Below, one piece after another: positions 1 through 8,542 of a DNA stretch of 64,000 bases. The stretch comes from Mycolicibacterium sphagni (GTDB lineage: Bacteria > Actinomycetota > Actinomycetes > Mycobacteriales > Mycobacteriaceae). Under the pieces are notes generated by a model that saw nothing but the letters and a program-made list of their open reading frames with translations, made no database searches and was not told the origin of the DNA. Each line of letters opens with the position of its first letter. The stretch's first letter is position 1. The position numbers were made by a program, and so were the translations under genes. Location: contig NZ_NOZR01000003.1 of NCBI RefSeq assembly GCF_002250655.1, positions 62,001 through 126,000 of the forward strand, given 5' to 3'.

Positions 1-787
1 CATGGCCAAAGCGCTCGATGAATCCGACGTTCTCGAAGAGATCAGCGCGGTGGGTTCCAAGGGTGTGGCCGTTGCCGGCGACATCAGCCAGCGCTCGACC
101 GCCGACGAGCTGGTCGCGACCGCCGACGGACTCGGCGGGCTGAACATCGTCGTCAACAACGCCGGCATCACCCGCGACCGCATGTTGTTCAACATGACCG
201 ACGAAGACTTCGACGCGGTCATGGCAGTGCACCTGCGCGGGCATTTCCTGCTCACCCGCAACGCCGCGACCTACTGGCGCAACCAGGCCAAGGACTCCGG
301 CGGGTCGGTGTACGGCCGCATCATCAACACCTCCTCGGAGGCTGCGATGTCCGGGCCGATCGGTCAGGCCAACTACGGCGCCGCCAAGGCGGGCATCAAC
401 GCGCTGACGCTGACGGCGTCACGCGCTCTCGGGCGCTACGGCGTACGGGCCAACGCGATCGCCCCGCGGGCGCGCACTGCGATGACTCTCGAAGTGCTCG
501 GCGGCGTTCCCGAGCTCGCCGAGGGGGAGGTCGATCCGCTGTCGCCCGAGCATGTGGTGACTTTGGTGCGTTTCCTGGCCTCGCCGGCCTCGGACAAGAT
601 CAACGGCCAGGTGTTCGTCGTCTACGGACCGACGGTCACTCTGGTCGCGGCTCCGACGGCCGAGCACCGGTTCCACGCCGACGGCGACGCCTGGGATCCG
701 GTGGCGTTGGGTTCGTCCATGCAGGACTACTTTGCCGAGCGCGACCCCGAGCGCACTTTCGGCGTCATGGGCCTGATGGGCGACTGA
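1..787 (+). CDS. hsd4A: Hsd4A-like 17beta-hydroxysteroid dehydrogenase (SDR), 5' end outside the window
   Basis: The frame is open from the window edge to a TGA at 785-787, so the first methionine (position 2) is probably internal and the Rossmann TGxxxGxG loop lies upstream. Counting from that Met, the visible part has the SDR NNAG motif (residues 52-55), a Ser pair (111-112) and the catalytic YxxxK (Tyr125, Lys129). A C-terminal extension with the phrase VFVVYGPTVTLV follows. As remembered, the whole closely resembles Mtb Rv3502c, an SDR used in cholesterol side-chain oxidation. In Mtb the next gene downstream is yrbE4A; here it is the convergent otsA. SDR membership is certain, the hsd4A assignment is by recall. 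Confidence 0.75.
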   Translation, partial: MAKALDESDVLEEISAVGSKGVAVAGDISQRSTADELVATADGLGGLNIVVNNAGITRDRMLFNMTDEDFDAVMAVHLRGHFLLTRNAATYWRNQAKDSGGSVYGRIINTSSEAAMSGPIGQANYGAAKAGINALTLTASRALGRYGVRANAIAPRARTAMTLEVLGGVPELAEGEVDPLSPEHVVTLVRFLASPASDKINGQVFVVYGPTVTLVAAPTAEHRFHADGDAWDPVALGSSMQDYFAERDPERTFGVMGLMGD

Positions 788-792
788 GGCAT

Positions 793-2253
793 CTAGTCGG
801 GATCGCCCTGGCTGTTGGCATTGGCCAGCACGTCGAGGAAGGACCGCGCCCAGCGGTCGACGTCGTGGGCGAGCACCTGGCGCCGAAGTGCCCGCATGCG
901 CCGACGGCCCTCCTCGGGAGTCTGGTTGACGGCGTCTTCGATGGTGTCCTTGACACCCTCCAGATCGTGTGGGTTGGTCAGGTACGCCTGGCGCAGTTCG
1001 GCTGCGGCACCGGTGAATTCGCTGAGCACCAGGGCGCCGCCCAGATCGCTGCGGCACGCCACGTACTCCTTGGCGACCAGGTTCATGCCGTCCCGAAGGG
1101 GTGTCACCAGCATGACGTCGGCGGCCACAAAGAACGCGATCAACTCGTCGCGGGACACCGGCCGGTGTATGTAGTGCACCACGGGGTGGCCGACTTCGCC
1201 GTACTCGCCGTTGATGTGGCCGACCTGTTGCTCGATCTCATTGCGAAGGATGCGATAGCTCTCCACCCGCTCCCGGCTCGGCGTGGCCAGCTGCACCAAG
1301 ACGGTGTCGTCGCGCTTGGCGCGACCCTCGGCGAGCAATTCCGAAAACGCCTTCAGCCGAACGTCAATGCCTTTGGTGTAGTCCAGCCGGTCGACCCCGA
1401 GTAGGACCTTGCGGGGATTGCCGAGCTCGGCGCGAATCTCCTTGGCCCGCCGCCGGATGTCACGATGGCGTGCCGTGCGGTCGAGGTCCGCGGAGTCGAT
1501 GGAGATCGGGAAGGCGCCGACCTTCACCGTCCGGGAGCCCAGCTGCACTTCGCCGAACCGCGACCGCACACCGACGGAGGCGCGAGATGTGTTGGCGCCG
1601 ACCAGCCGTCGCGACAGGAATAGGAAGTTCTGTGCCCCGCCCGGCAGATGGAACCCGACCAGGTTGGCGCCCAGCAGGCCTTCGATGATCTCGGTCCGCC
1701 ACGGCATCTGCATGAACAGCTCCACGGGCGGAAACGGAATGTGCAGAAAGAACCCGATGGTCAGATCCGGCCGCAGCGTCCGCAGCATCTTGGGCACCAG
1801 CTGTAGCTGGTAGTCCTGGATCCACACGGTGGCACCCTCGGCAGCGGCCTTCGATGTCGCTTCGGCGAAGCGCCGGTTGACGTCGACGTAGCGATCCCAC
1901 CACTCGCGGTGGTACATCGGCTTGACGATCACATCGTGGTACAGCGGCCACAGCGTTGCGTTGGAGAAGCCCTCGTAGTACTCGGCGACGTCGTCGGCGG
2001 ACAGCCGCACCGGGAAGAGCTGAAGGTCGTCCTCGACGATGGGCTCCTCGGGGCCGTCGACGATGCCCGGCCAGCCGATCCAGGCGCCGCGCTGCTTGCG
2101 CAACAGCGGCTCCAGTGCGGTGACCAGACCGCCCGGGCTGCGTTTCCAGGTGAGGCTGCCGTCGGGCAGTCGCTCCATGTCGATCGGCAGCCGGTTGGCC
2201 ACCACGACGAAGTCAGAGTCTCCGGAGCGGGCTACTTTCCTGCTCCCGGACAC
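793..2253 (-). CDS. otsA: Trehalose-6-phosphate synthase OtsA
   Basis: GT20 enzyme that joins a glucose nucleotide and glucose-6-phosphate to give trehalose-6-phosphate, the first step of the OtsA-OtsB trehalose route that also supplies mycolate carriers. At 486 residues it has the usual length. Visible family motifs are the N-terminal RLPID followed by the glycine loop [16 protein letters not shown], the HIPFPP segment, [11 protein letters not shown] and the nucleotide-sugar-binding [13 protein letters not shown]. The start is GTG at 2253, three bases after the stop of the 54-residue gene, which suggests co-transcription. It converges on the hsd4A-like gene with a 5-base gap. This fits Mtb Rv3490. 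Confidence 0.96.
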   Translation of the reverse strand: MSGSRKVARSGDSDFVVVANRLPIDMERLPDGSLTWKRSPGGLVTALEPLLRKQRGAWIGWPGIVDGPEEPIVEDDLQLFPVRLSADDVAEYYEGFSNATLWPLYHDVIVKPMYHREWWDRYVDVNRRFAEATSKAAAEGATVWIQDYQLQLVPKMLRTLRPDLTIGFFLHIPFPPVELFMQMPWRTEIIEGLLGANLVGFHLPGGAQNFLFLSRRLVGANTSRASVGVRSRFGEVQLGSRTVKVGAFPISIDSADLDRTARHRDIRRRAKEIRAELGNPRKVLLGVDRLDYTKGIDVRLKAFSELLAEGRAKRDDTVLVQLATPSRERVESYRILRNEIEQQVGHINGEYGEVGHPVVHYIHRPVSRDELIAFFVAADVMLVTPLRDGMNLVAKEYVACRSDLGGALVLSEFTGAAAELRQAYLTNPHDLEGVKDTIEDAVNQTPEEGRRRMRALRRQVLAHDVDRWARSFLDVLANANSQGDPD

Positions 2254-2256
2254 GGA

Positions 2257-2421
2257 CTACGCCTCGAGCTTTGACGGTCCAATACCGAGCATCGACAAGA
2301 AGACCCGACATTCGTCGGCGTCGATTGCGTAGGCCGCGACCACGCGCCGGGCTTGGCGCGCGGTGCTGTCGGCCAGCGGTTCCACGTCGTCGATGTCCGT
2401 GGGATCTGATTTTGCAGGCAT
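2257..2421 (-). CDS. Conserved 54-residue protein upstream of otsA (Rv3489-like)
   Basis: A short frame from ATG at 2421 to TAG at 2257, encoding 54 residues beginning MPAKSDPTDIDDVEPLAD and ending LSMLGIGPSKLEA. It has no signal peptide or membrane segment; the first half is acidic and the second half could be helical (STARQARRVVAAYAIDADE). The stop sits three bases before the otsA GTG. As I recall, Mtb has a protein of the same size (Rv3489) beside otsA, which argues that the gene is real. Its function is unknown; the tight coupling suggests a link to trehalose synthesis, but that is inference only. Confidence 0.75.
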   Translation of the reverse strand: MPAKSDPTDIDDVEPLADSTARQARRVVAAYAIDADECRVFLSMLGIGPSKLEA

Positions 2422-2452
2422 CTGTCAACCTTAGCGAAGGAGTATTTGGTGG

Positions 2453-2887
2453 TTACGGGCTCGATGAAATAGTCGACTTCGGCTGGACCGCCACTTCGTC
2501 TTGATCCTCGGAGTAGCAAACTGTCGATTCCCAGTAGCCGGAGCAGGGGTCGCCGTTGATATTGGGCACCAGGTCGGCGCCGACACCGGTATCCGAGGCC
2601 GAGGTGATGTCCTGCGTTGTACGCGTCGGCAGACCACCGGTGGCGTCATCGCCTTGGGTGTTACCCACCGACGACATGTCTGGCACGCAGTTGCCGTTTG
2701 ACGAATCCATGGACTGGCCCGACGGGCAGCCCCCCGGACCACCCGGCTGGGACGCGACCGGCTGGGGTCCCACCGGCCCGGGTGAGGGGATTCCGCCGTC
2801 GGCATGCGCTAGCGGAGCCGCGGCGATCGCGAGCGCGAACAGGCCCCCGATGAACAGCGTTCTCGCCCGGGTGGAATGGACCGGCAT
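2453..2887 (-). CDS. Small secreted Cys-containing protein, paralogue 1 of 3
   Basis: A 144-residue protein with a clear Sec signal peptide (THAR-type basic start, then FIGGLFALAIAAAPLAHA, with likely cleavage before DGG). The ATG at 2887 is chosen because GGGAGG lies just upstream; a longer in-frame extension lacks signal-like sequence. The mature part is Gly/Pro/Ser-rich with Cys pairs and ends TISSSP, exactly like the two genes upstream. Its GADLVPNINGDPCSGYWEST-type segment corresponds to the PEVQGIPCTGAN segment of its neighbours. I recall related mycobacterial proteins being annotated as intersectin-EH-binding protein Ibp1; that label is from memory and not functional evidence. Role unknown, exported. 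Confidence 0.8.
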   Translation of the reverse strand: MPVHSTRARTLFIGGLFALAIAAAPLAHADGGIPSPGPVGPQPVASQPGGPGGCPSGQSMDSSNGNCVPDMSSVGNTQGDDATGGLPTRTTQDITSASDTGVGADLVPNINGDPCSGYWESTVCYSEDQDEVAVQPKSTISSSP

Positions 2888-2913
2888 CGTTGCCTCCCTG
2901 ATGTACCCGCTGA

Positions 2914-3300
2914 CTACGGGCTGGACGAAATGCTCGAGTGCGGCGAGACCGCCGGAACTTGGTCTTCCTGCAGACCGATGCATTGGCCAGTGTTGGCTCC
3001 CGTGCACGGAATGCCCTGAACCTCCGGCAGACTCCCGGAATCACCCGGCGTCGACAGCGACGTGGTTCCGCCGTTCGCCGCCGTGGGGTAATTGCCGCCC
3101 GGCTGGTTGGGCACCAACTCGGGAACACACACATCGGTGTAGAGATCCTCCGACTCGCCGGCCGGACACGACGCGACGGCCGGCCCAGGCGGTGCGCTCG
3201 GCCCAGACGCCAAGAACCCAACAGCAGGGGCGGCCGCGATCGCGATCGAGAATCCACCGGCGAGGAGAACTCGGCGGCCGACTGAGGCGGAAATCGCCAT
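2914..3300 (-). CDS. Small secreted Cys-containing protein, paralogue 2 of 3
   Basis: A 128-residue exported protein. ATG at 3300 follows AGGAA at about 9 bases; a GTG at 3309 is in frame but sits on the Shine-Dalgarno itself. Signal peptide: RRVLLAGGFSIAIAAAPAVG. The mature protein has CPAGESEDLYTDVCVPELVP, then a linker, then STPGDSGSLPEVQGIPC and TGANTGQCIGLQEDQ, ending SISSSP. The four cysteines could form two disulfides outside the cell. The C-terminal 40 residues are nearly identical to those of the next gene upstream (3353-3697), which shows tandem duplication. Function not known. Confidence 0.85.
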   Translation of the reverse strand: MAISASVGRRVLLAGGFSIAIAAAPAVGFLASGPSAPPGPAVASCPAGESEDLYTDVCVPELVPNQPGGNYPTAANGGTTSLSTPGDSGSLPEVQGIPCTGANTGQCIGLQEDQVPAVSPHSSISSSP

Positions 3301-3352
3301 ACTTCTCACTTCCTAAAGAAGTCGACGGAGTTCCGAAGCCGGCCCTCCGTTT

Positions 3353-3697
3353 CTACGGACTGGACGAGATGGTGGAGCGGGGTTGCACTGCTGCAGGCTG
3401 ATCTTCCTGCAATCCTATGCACTGACCTGTGTTTGCGCCTGTGCACGGTATCCCCTGAACTTCGGGCAGGCTGTTCGAATCGCCGGGAGTCGAGTAGCTG
3501 ACGCCGCCGGGCGGGGCGTCGGTGGGCTGAGCTTCACACGCGCCCGTTGCCGGATTGGCGGTCTGGCCGGGCGCACATGCCGCCACTGGGCCGGCGGACG
3601 GCACGGCGAAAGCCGCCAGCGTCGGCGCCGCCGCCACCACGAGCGCAAAGCCGCCCGCCAAGGCCAGGCGCTGCGCAGAATTCTTCAAATTAGCCAT
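3353..3697 (-). CDS. Small secreted Cys-containing protein, paralogue 3 of 3
   Basis: A 114-residue exported protein starting at ATG 3697 behind an AAGAAGG Shine-Dalgarno. The signal peptide is LALAGGFALVVAAAPTLAAFA. The mature region is short: an ACAPGQTANPATGACEAQP Cys loop, then STPGDSNSLPEVQGIPC, TGANTGQCIGLQEDQ and the shared TISSSP terminus. It is the most upstream of the three same-strand copies and the promoter is probably in 3698-3900. The Cys spacing and the invariant C terminus suggest a folded disulfide-bonded module rather than a random secreted peptide. Function unknown. Confidence 0.85.
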   Translation of the reverse strand: MANLKNSAQRLALAGGFALVVAAAPTLAAFAVPSAGPVAACAPGQTANPATGACEAQPTDAPPGGVSYSTPGDSNSLPEVQGIPCTGANTGQCIGLQEDQPAAVQPRSTISSSP

Positions 3698-4208
3698 GAT
3701 CGTGCCTTCTTCTTGCTATTTCGTTTGCTGAGTGGCCGTCAAGCCAGTGTATGGCGGCCTTCACCGTCCATGCAGTTGTTCAGCTAATTCATCGCAATTC
3801 ACAGCTCGCCCGTTACATGGGGGTCAATATGCCCGGGACGGAAATGATCTCGGACCTTCGACCGTGTCTCATGACGGCCGATGTCAAACTCCCCGGCGTA
3901 TTCGCGGCGGAATTTCGACGCGGTGCGGGCCAGGGGAGAATTGTCAATCAGTCCTGTTTTGGTGCAGCAATATCGGCGCGTCGAGCGGCGCGTGCGGGTC
4001 GGTCATTGCGGTCGAATTTCGCTCTGAGAGAAATTCGCTGGGGGAGCGATCGGGTTTCGGCAGGTTCCCACCTTTCCTGCCGTCCTGGGAAGGGGTGCGC
4101 GGCGGCCGGACCCGAGGTGGCGGGGGCAGTGAGACGGGCTCTATGCGACGACGCGGCCCCGTGGTTCTATACGTAGAACCTGTTTCAGTTTCGTGTGAGG
4201 AGTGCGGC
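3698..4208. other. 510-bp intergenic region between divergent genes
   Basis: No frame here looks like a protein: long readings that extend the SDR upstream have biased composition and no family resemblance. The left part must hold the promoter of the secreted-protein triplet. The right part carries the palindromic operator-like site (4163-4187) and the Shine-Dalgarno GAGGAG (4197-4202) of the SDR gene. The middle (about 3800-4150) is unexplained; a small RNA or leader cannot be excluded. Confidence 0.6.
4163..4187. promoter_or_regulatory. Overlapping palindromes, candidate KstR/TetR-type operator
   Basis: A perfect 7-bp inverted repeat GGTTCTA-tacg-TAGAACC occupies 4163-4180. Its right arm overlaps TAGAACCTGTTTCA (4174-4187), which fits TnnAACnnGTTnnA, the published KstR consensus as I recall it. 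The site lies 22 bases before the GTG of the SDR gene, where a repressor would block transcription. Assignment to KstR is inference; a different TetR-family repressor could use the longer palindrome. Confidence 0.5.
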
Positions 4209-5039
4209 GTGCAGCTCTCGTTCGAGGATCGGACGTACCTGGTCACCGGTGGTGGCAGCGGTATCGGCAAGGGCATAGCGGAAGGGCTGGCCAAAGCCGG
4301 CGCCAACGTCATGATCGTCGGCCGCAACGCCGACCGCCTCGCCGCGACAGTCGAAGAGATCAAGGCCGTCGCACCGGCGGGCAATGTCAACTACGAGCCC
4401 GCCGACGTCACCAACGAGGACCAGATCGCCGCCGTGGTGGACGCGACAACGGCGTGGAACGGCCGGCTCAACGGTGTCGTGCACTGCGCAGGCGGTTCGC
4501 AGACCATCGGCCCGATCACGCAGATGGACTCCGAGGCTTGGCGTGCGACGGTGGACCTCAATATCAACGGCTCGATGTATGTGCTGAAACATTCGGCGCG
4601 CCAGATGGTGCGCGGCGGCGGCGGCTCCTTCGTCGGGATCTCTTCGATCGCGGCCAGCAACACCCACCGCTGGTTCGGGCCGTACGGCGTCACCAAGTCA
4701 GGGCTGGACCACCTCATCAAGCTGGCCGCCGACGAACTCGGGGCGTCCTGGGTGCGGGTCAACGGCATCCGGCCCGGTCTGATCCGCACCGAGCTCGTAC
4801 AGCTGGTGCTCGACTCACCCGAACTCAGCGGTGATTACGCCGAGTGCACGCCGCTGCCGCGTCCCGGCGAGGTCGAGGATGTCGCCAACACGGCGCTGTT
4901 CCTGCTCAGTGACGCCGCCCAGTGGATCACCGGTCAGATCATCGGCGTCGACGGCGGGCAGAACCTGCGCCGCGGGCCTGACTACTCGGCGATGCTCGAG
5001 CCCGCGCTGGGCGCCGAGGCGCTACGCGGAGTGGTCTGA
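4209..5039 (+). CDS. Short-chain dehydrogenase/reductase (Rv3485c-like)
   Basis: A 276-residue classical SDR. The start is taken as GTG 4209 because GAGGAG lies 6 bases upstream and the Rossmann strand follows at once (RTYLVTGGGSGIGKGIA). Longer in-frame starts add non-protein-like sequence. Motifs: TGGGSGIG cofactor loop; HCAGG in place of the usual NNAG; catalytic Ser in SFVGISS; YGVTKSG giving Tyr and Lys. Arg in GRNADR after the second strand suggests NADP use. It overlaps the 3' end of the convergent dehydrogenase by 18 bases. Position relative to otsA and cpsA matches Mtb Rv3485c. The substrate is unknown; the KstR-like site hints at steroid or lipid metabolism. Confidence 0.88.
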   Translation: MQLSFEDRTYLVTGGGSGIGKGIAEGLAKAGANVMIVGRNADRLAATVEEIKAVAPAGNVNYEPADVTNEDQIAAVVDATTAWNGRLNGVVHCAGGSQTIGPITQMDSEAWRATVDLNINGSMYVLKHSARQMVRGGGGSFVGISSIAASNTHRWFGPYGVTKSGLDHLIKLAADELGASWVRVNGIRPGLIRTELVQLVLDSPELSGDYAECTPLPRPGEVEDVANTALFLLSDAAQWITGQIIGVDGGQNLRRGPDYSAMLEPALGAEALRGVV

Positions 5040-5912
5040 GGCTCCCGCGTCCTGGGCCGCCAGTGTGCTGATCGCCGACCAGTCCAATTCGTCGCCGCCG
5101 GCGGCGAGCAGGCGCAGGAACCGGTCGCGCAGCAGGCTGGCGATCGGTAGCGGCACCCGCAGCTCCTCGGCGGCCGTCAACACCAGTCGAATGTCCTTGA
5201 GCCCCAGCGGCGCCGCGAACCCGGCCGGCTCGAACTGTTCGCTGGCGATCAGTCCGCCGTAGGTCTTGTACACCGGCGCCGAGAACAAGGTCGACGTCAG
5301 GATGTCCAAGTACTGGTGCTTGTCGACGCCGCCGCGATCGACCAGCGCCATCGCTTCACCGAGTGACTCGATCACCGAAGCGATGAGAAAGTTGCCGCTG
5401 AGCTTCACCAGATTGGCCGCCGACGGGTCTTCGGACACCACGAAGGTGCGTTGACCGATCGCGTCGAACACCGGTCCCAGCGCGTCAACGGTGTCGGCCG
5501 GCCCGGCGGCGACGACGAACAACGCTGCCGCCGCGGCGGCCTCCGGACGCCCGAACACCGGGGCCGACACGAACCCGCCCCCGGCGGCGGCATGTGCCTC
5601 GGTCAGGCGTTTGGACAGTTCGACACTGATCGTGCTGGACGATATGTGAACGGTGTGCGGTCCCGCCGACGTGATGATTCCGCCATCGCCGAATGCCACC
5701 GCGGCCACCGCGTCGTCGTTGGCGAGCATCGTCAGCACGACGTCACCCCTACACGCGTCGGCGACGCTGTCGGCCGGCGTGGCGCCCTGGGCCGCCAGCG
5801 CGTCCACTTTCGGCCGGGACCGGTTGTAGACGGTCACTTCGTGACCCGCCTTGATCAGATTCGCGGCGATGCCCGCGCCCATATTGCCCAGTCCGACGAC
5901 TCCTACGCGCAT
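5022..5912 (-). CDS. NAD(P)-dependent dehydrogenase, 3-hydroxyisobutyrate dehydrogenase family
   Basis: A 296-residue beta-hydroxyacid dehydrogenase. The N-terminal Rossmann fold has GLGNMG (residues 7-12), and N-R in VYNRSRPK after the second strand points to NADP. SAPVFGRPEAA is the substrate-binding loop (usually DAPVSGG). LVKLSGNFLI supplies the catalytic Lys and conserved Asn. An ATG at 5921 would add three residues; 5912 is preferred because the first strand starts there. It is isolated on its strand between a convergent SDR and cpsA. The exact substrate cannot be deduced; 6-phosphogluconate-like or glyoxylate/succinic semialdehyde reductases are in the same superfamily. Confidence 0.87.
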   Translation of the reverse strand: MRVGVVGLGNMGAGIAANLIKAGHEVTVYNRSRPKVDALAAQGATPADSVADACRGDVVLTMLANDDAVAAVAFGDGGIITSAGPHTVHISSSTISVELSKRLTEAHAAAGGGFVSAPVFGRPEAAAAAALFVVAAGPADTVDALGPVFDAIGQRTFVVSEDPSAANLVKLSGNFLIASVIESLGEAMALVDRGGVDKHQYLDILTSTLFSAPVYKTYGGLIASEQFEPAGFAAPLGLKDIRLVLTAAEELRVPLPIASLLRDRFLRLLAAGGDELDWSAISTLAAQDAGASDHSA

Positions 5913-5971
5913 GACGTACATCGTGACTATGCGGGCTGGGAAGCGCCAGGGTCAGTTTCGCGGCACCAGCC

Positions 5972-7546
5972 TCAATTGACGCAGGGAACCTTGCCGCCGT
6001 CGATCGGGGCGCCCTGGTCGGGGGTGGGGGTGACGGTCAGGTCGTACCAGGTGTTGCGGGTTGTCGCGGTGGTCGAGGCGCCATCCTGGGTCTGCGGCTG
6101 CTCCTGCGGAACGTCGTAACCCTGGCCCAGCACGACGCGGACGTGGCCGGCGGCCAGCGCGCTGGTGGCTTGCGGCGCGTTCTCCACACCGAGCAGGGAG
6201 GCCACCGAGTGCGCGTCGGTCTCCGCCCCGGGGCCGTAGGTGATCACGGTGTCGATCGGCTCGCCGGACTCGCGGTCACGGACTTCGTCGATGGTGAAGT
6301 TGTGCTTGCCCAGCAGTGAGGACGCCTGCGAGGCCAGGCCCGAGGTGTCGCTGGCATTGACGATGCTGACGACGGTCTGCGGGCTGGGTGGTGGGATCGG
6401 TTGCGGCGCAGCGGTTGTGGTCGAGGTCGCCGCGTCGCCGCCGATGGCCTTGGCAATCTCGGCGCGAATCTTGGTCGGGTCGACGATGTTGACGTCCTGG
6501 CCGTTGATGTTGTCGTAGCGCACCACCGGCAGCGTCCGGAACTCGACATCGCCACCGGCCAGCGCAGCCATCCGGCGGAACTGGTCCTCGCCCCAGCCCT
6601 CCGAGAGCACGATGTCCTGGCGGGCGACTCCCATCAGCTGCTTGAACTTATCCAGGTCGGTGAATGAGCCGGACTCCTGCAGCTGATACATCACCGACAG
6701 CAGGAAGGCCTGCTGTCGATGGGTGCGGTCGAGGTCGCCGTTCTCCAGTCCATGCCGTTGCCGCACGAATGCCAGGGTCTGGGCGGCATCGAGGGTTTGA
6801 GGGCCGGCCGGGAAGTTCGCTCCGGAGTAGTCGTCGTGCACCGCATGGTTCAGACAGACCTCGACGCCGCCGAGGCTGTCGGCGAGGTGGTAGAAGCTCG
6901 CGAGATTGACCTCGGCGAAGTAGTCGATGGGCTGGCCGGTCAGATTGCGCACCGCGCGGATGGTGGCCTTGCGCCCCGCCTCGCGGCCTGCACGCTCCAG
7001 CTCGGCGCGATCGGAGATGCCCTCGTCGACCAGTTTCTGTTCGGTCTGCGCCTTGGTCAGCCCGTAGGCTTCTTTGATCTTGATGTGGTTGTAGCCCTTG
7101 ATGCCGCTTACCGCCACGTAGTCGTCGCGCGGGATCGAGAAGGCGACGACGTGGTCGTCGGCGCTGATGTGGACGAGGATCAGGGTGTTGGTGTTGTAGC
7201 CGCCGGCGTCGGAATCGCCTGCGTGCAGCTTGTCCAGGAGTTCGTCGGGCAGCTCGTTACCCTGCTGGTCTTTGCGGGAGTCCAGCCCGATCAGCAGGAT
7301 GTTCATCGCGCCGCCGGAGGAGCGCGGTTCGTCGGCCCCCAGCGCCTGGGACACCGTGATTCCGCTGAGGAGGCCGTGGGCCTGTGAATAGGCCAGGCCG
7401 GTGAGCATCACGATCACGACCGAGACCAATCCGATCGTGGATCGGACGACGATTCGCAAGGCCCGCCGGCTGGTGTCGGACCGCCCGCGATGACGACCAT
7501 GGCGGTTGCCCGCCACGGCCGCCGGCGGGGGCGGCGACGGATCCAT
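5972..7546 (-). CDS. cpsA: LytR-CpsA-Psr family protein CpsA
   Basis: A 524-residue membrane-anchored LCP protein. Order: a cytoplasmic Pro-rich then Arg-rich tail, a transmembrane segment around residues 30-52 (VVRSTIGLVSVVIVMLTGLA), the LCP domain (NILLIGLDSR; FSIPRDDYV; the acidic/basic pocket NHIKIKEAYG; FVRQRHGLENGDLDR), then a C-terminal LytR_C domain (SIVNASDTSGLASQASSLLG) and a low-complexity tail. LCP proteins transfer glycopolymers onto peptidoglycan, in mycobacteria arabinogalactan. Linkage to the Rv3485c-like SDR supports orthology with Mtb Rv3484. The upstream Arg-rich, 3'-low-complexity layout is normal for the family. Confidence 0.93.
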   Translation of the reverse strand: MDPSPPPPAAVAGNRHGRHRGRSDTSRRALRIVVRSTIGLVSVVIVMLTGLAYSQAHGLLSGITVSQALGADEPRSSGGAMNILLIGLDSRKDQQGNELPDELLDKLHAGDSDAGGYNTNTLILVHISADDHVVAFSIPRDDYVAVSGIKGYNHIKIKEAYGLTKAQTEQKLVDEGISDRAELERAGREAGRKATIRAVRNLTGQPIDYFAEVNLASFYHLADSLGGVEVCLNHAVHDDYSGANFPAGPQTLDAAQTLAFVRQRHGLENGDLDRTHRQQAFLLSVMYQLQESGSFTDLDKFKQLMGVARQDIVLSEGWGEDQFRRMAALAGGDVEFRTLPVVRYDNINGQDVNIVDPTKIRAEIAKAIGGDAATSTTTAAPQPIPPPSPQTVVSIVNASDTSGLASQASSLLGKHNFTIDEVRDRESGEPIDTVITYGPGAETDAHSVASLLGVENAPQATSALAAGHVRVVLGQGYDVPQEQPQTQDGASTTATTRNTWYDLTVTPTPDQGAPIDGGKVPCVN

Positions 7547-7666
7547 GACCGACAGTATGCGGGCAAACGCTGGCGCGGCCCCAGCGAGGCCGACTCTGCA
7601 GCGCTTGCCGCACCACGGCCGTTATGCTGTGCGCGTGCTTAGCATGATGCGTGGTGGCGGCCGTCG

Positions 7667-8542
7667 ATGAAGCCGGCGCAATTCGACTACCACCGGCCGG
7701 ACAGCGTCGCCGAGGCGGCGCAGATGCTGACCGAGTTCGGCGACGACGGCAAACTGCTGGGCGGGGGACAGAGCCTGGTTCCGATGCTGTCGATGCGTCT
7801 GGCGTTCTTCGACCATCTGATCGATATCTCGCGCCTTGCGGAGTTGAAGGGCATCGAGGCACGCGACGGCGAAATCTGGATCGGTGGCGGCACCACGCAT
7901 GCCGCCGTCGGGACCGACGAGCGGGTGCGCGCGGGCGTGCCGCTGCTGACCCGGGCCACCCCGTTGATCGGGCATTTCCAGATTCGCAGCCGGGGAACCA
8001 TCGGCGGCTCGATCGCACACGCCGACCCCGCCGCCGAATACCCGGCCGTCGCATTGGCGCTGGACGCGACGATGGAGACGGTGTCGACCTCGGGCCGCCG
8101 CGAGATCGCGGCTGATGAGTTCTTTTCCGGCGTGTGGGAAACGGCGATGGCGCCCGACGAGATCCTGGCGGGTGTGCGGTTCCCGGTCTGGTCGGGCCGG
8201 GTCGGATTCGGGGTGGAAGAATTCGCCCGTCGCCACGGCGATTTCGCGATCGCGGGCGCGGCGGCGGCTGTCGAACTCGACGACGACGACCGGGTTCGGC
8301 GCAGCGGCATCGGGTTGCTGGGGTTGTCGGCCACACCGCGGCGGGCATCGGCCGCGGAGGCGGCGATCGCCGGTCGCAAGGTTGGTGAAGTCACCGCTGA
8401 AGAGATCGGTGAGCTCGCGATGAGCGGACTGGACGACATTCCGGCCGACCTGCACGGTTCGGCCGATTACCGACGCCGGGTCGGGGCGGCGATGGCCGCG
8501 CAGGCGTGGCGGGCCGCGGTCAAGGAGGCATTCGATGCATGA
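7667..8542 (+). CDS. FAD-binding (medium) subunit of a molybdenum hydroxylase, CoxM/xanthine dehydrogenase family
   Basis: A 291-residue FAD subunit that passes electrons from the iron-sulfur subunit to the acceptor. It shows the two FAD signatures of the family, LLGGGQSLVPMLSMRL near residue 30 and TIGGSIAHADPAAEYPA near residue 108, followed by the CO_deh_flav_C region. The stop overlaps the start of the [2Fe-2S] subunit by 8 bases, typical of translational coupling. The large catalytic subunit lies next door but on the opposite strand. The substrate is unknown. Confidence 0.93.
   Translation: MKPAQFDYHRPDSVAEAAQMLTEFGDDGKLLGGGQSLVPMLSMRLAFFDHLIDISRLAELKGIEARDGEIWIGGGTTHAAVGTDERVRAGVPLLTRATPLIGHFQIRSRGTIGGSIAHADPAAEYPAVALALDATMETVSTSGRREIAADEFFSGVWETAMAPDEILAGVRFPVWSGRVGFGVEEFARRHGDFAIAGAAAAVELDDDDRVRRSGIGLLGLSATPRRASAAEAAIAGRKVGEVTAEEIGELAMSGLDDIPADLHGSADYRRRVGAAMAAQAWRAAVKEAFDA

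Noticed and set aside
3732..4208. In-frame N-terminal extension of the SDR
   Set aside because: Composition and lack of similarity show it is untranslated; a good Shine-Dalgarno directs the GTG at 4209.
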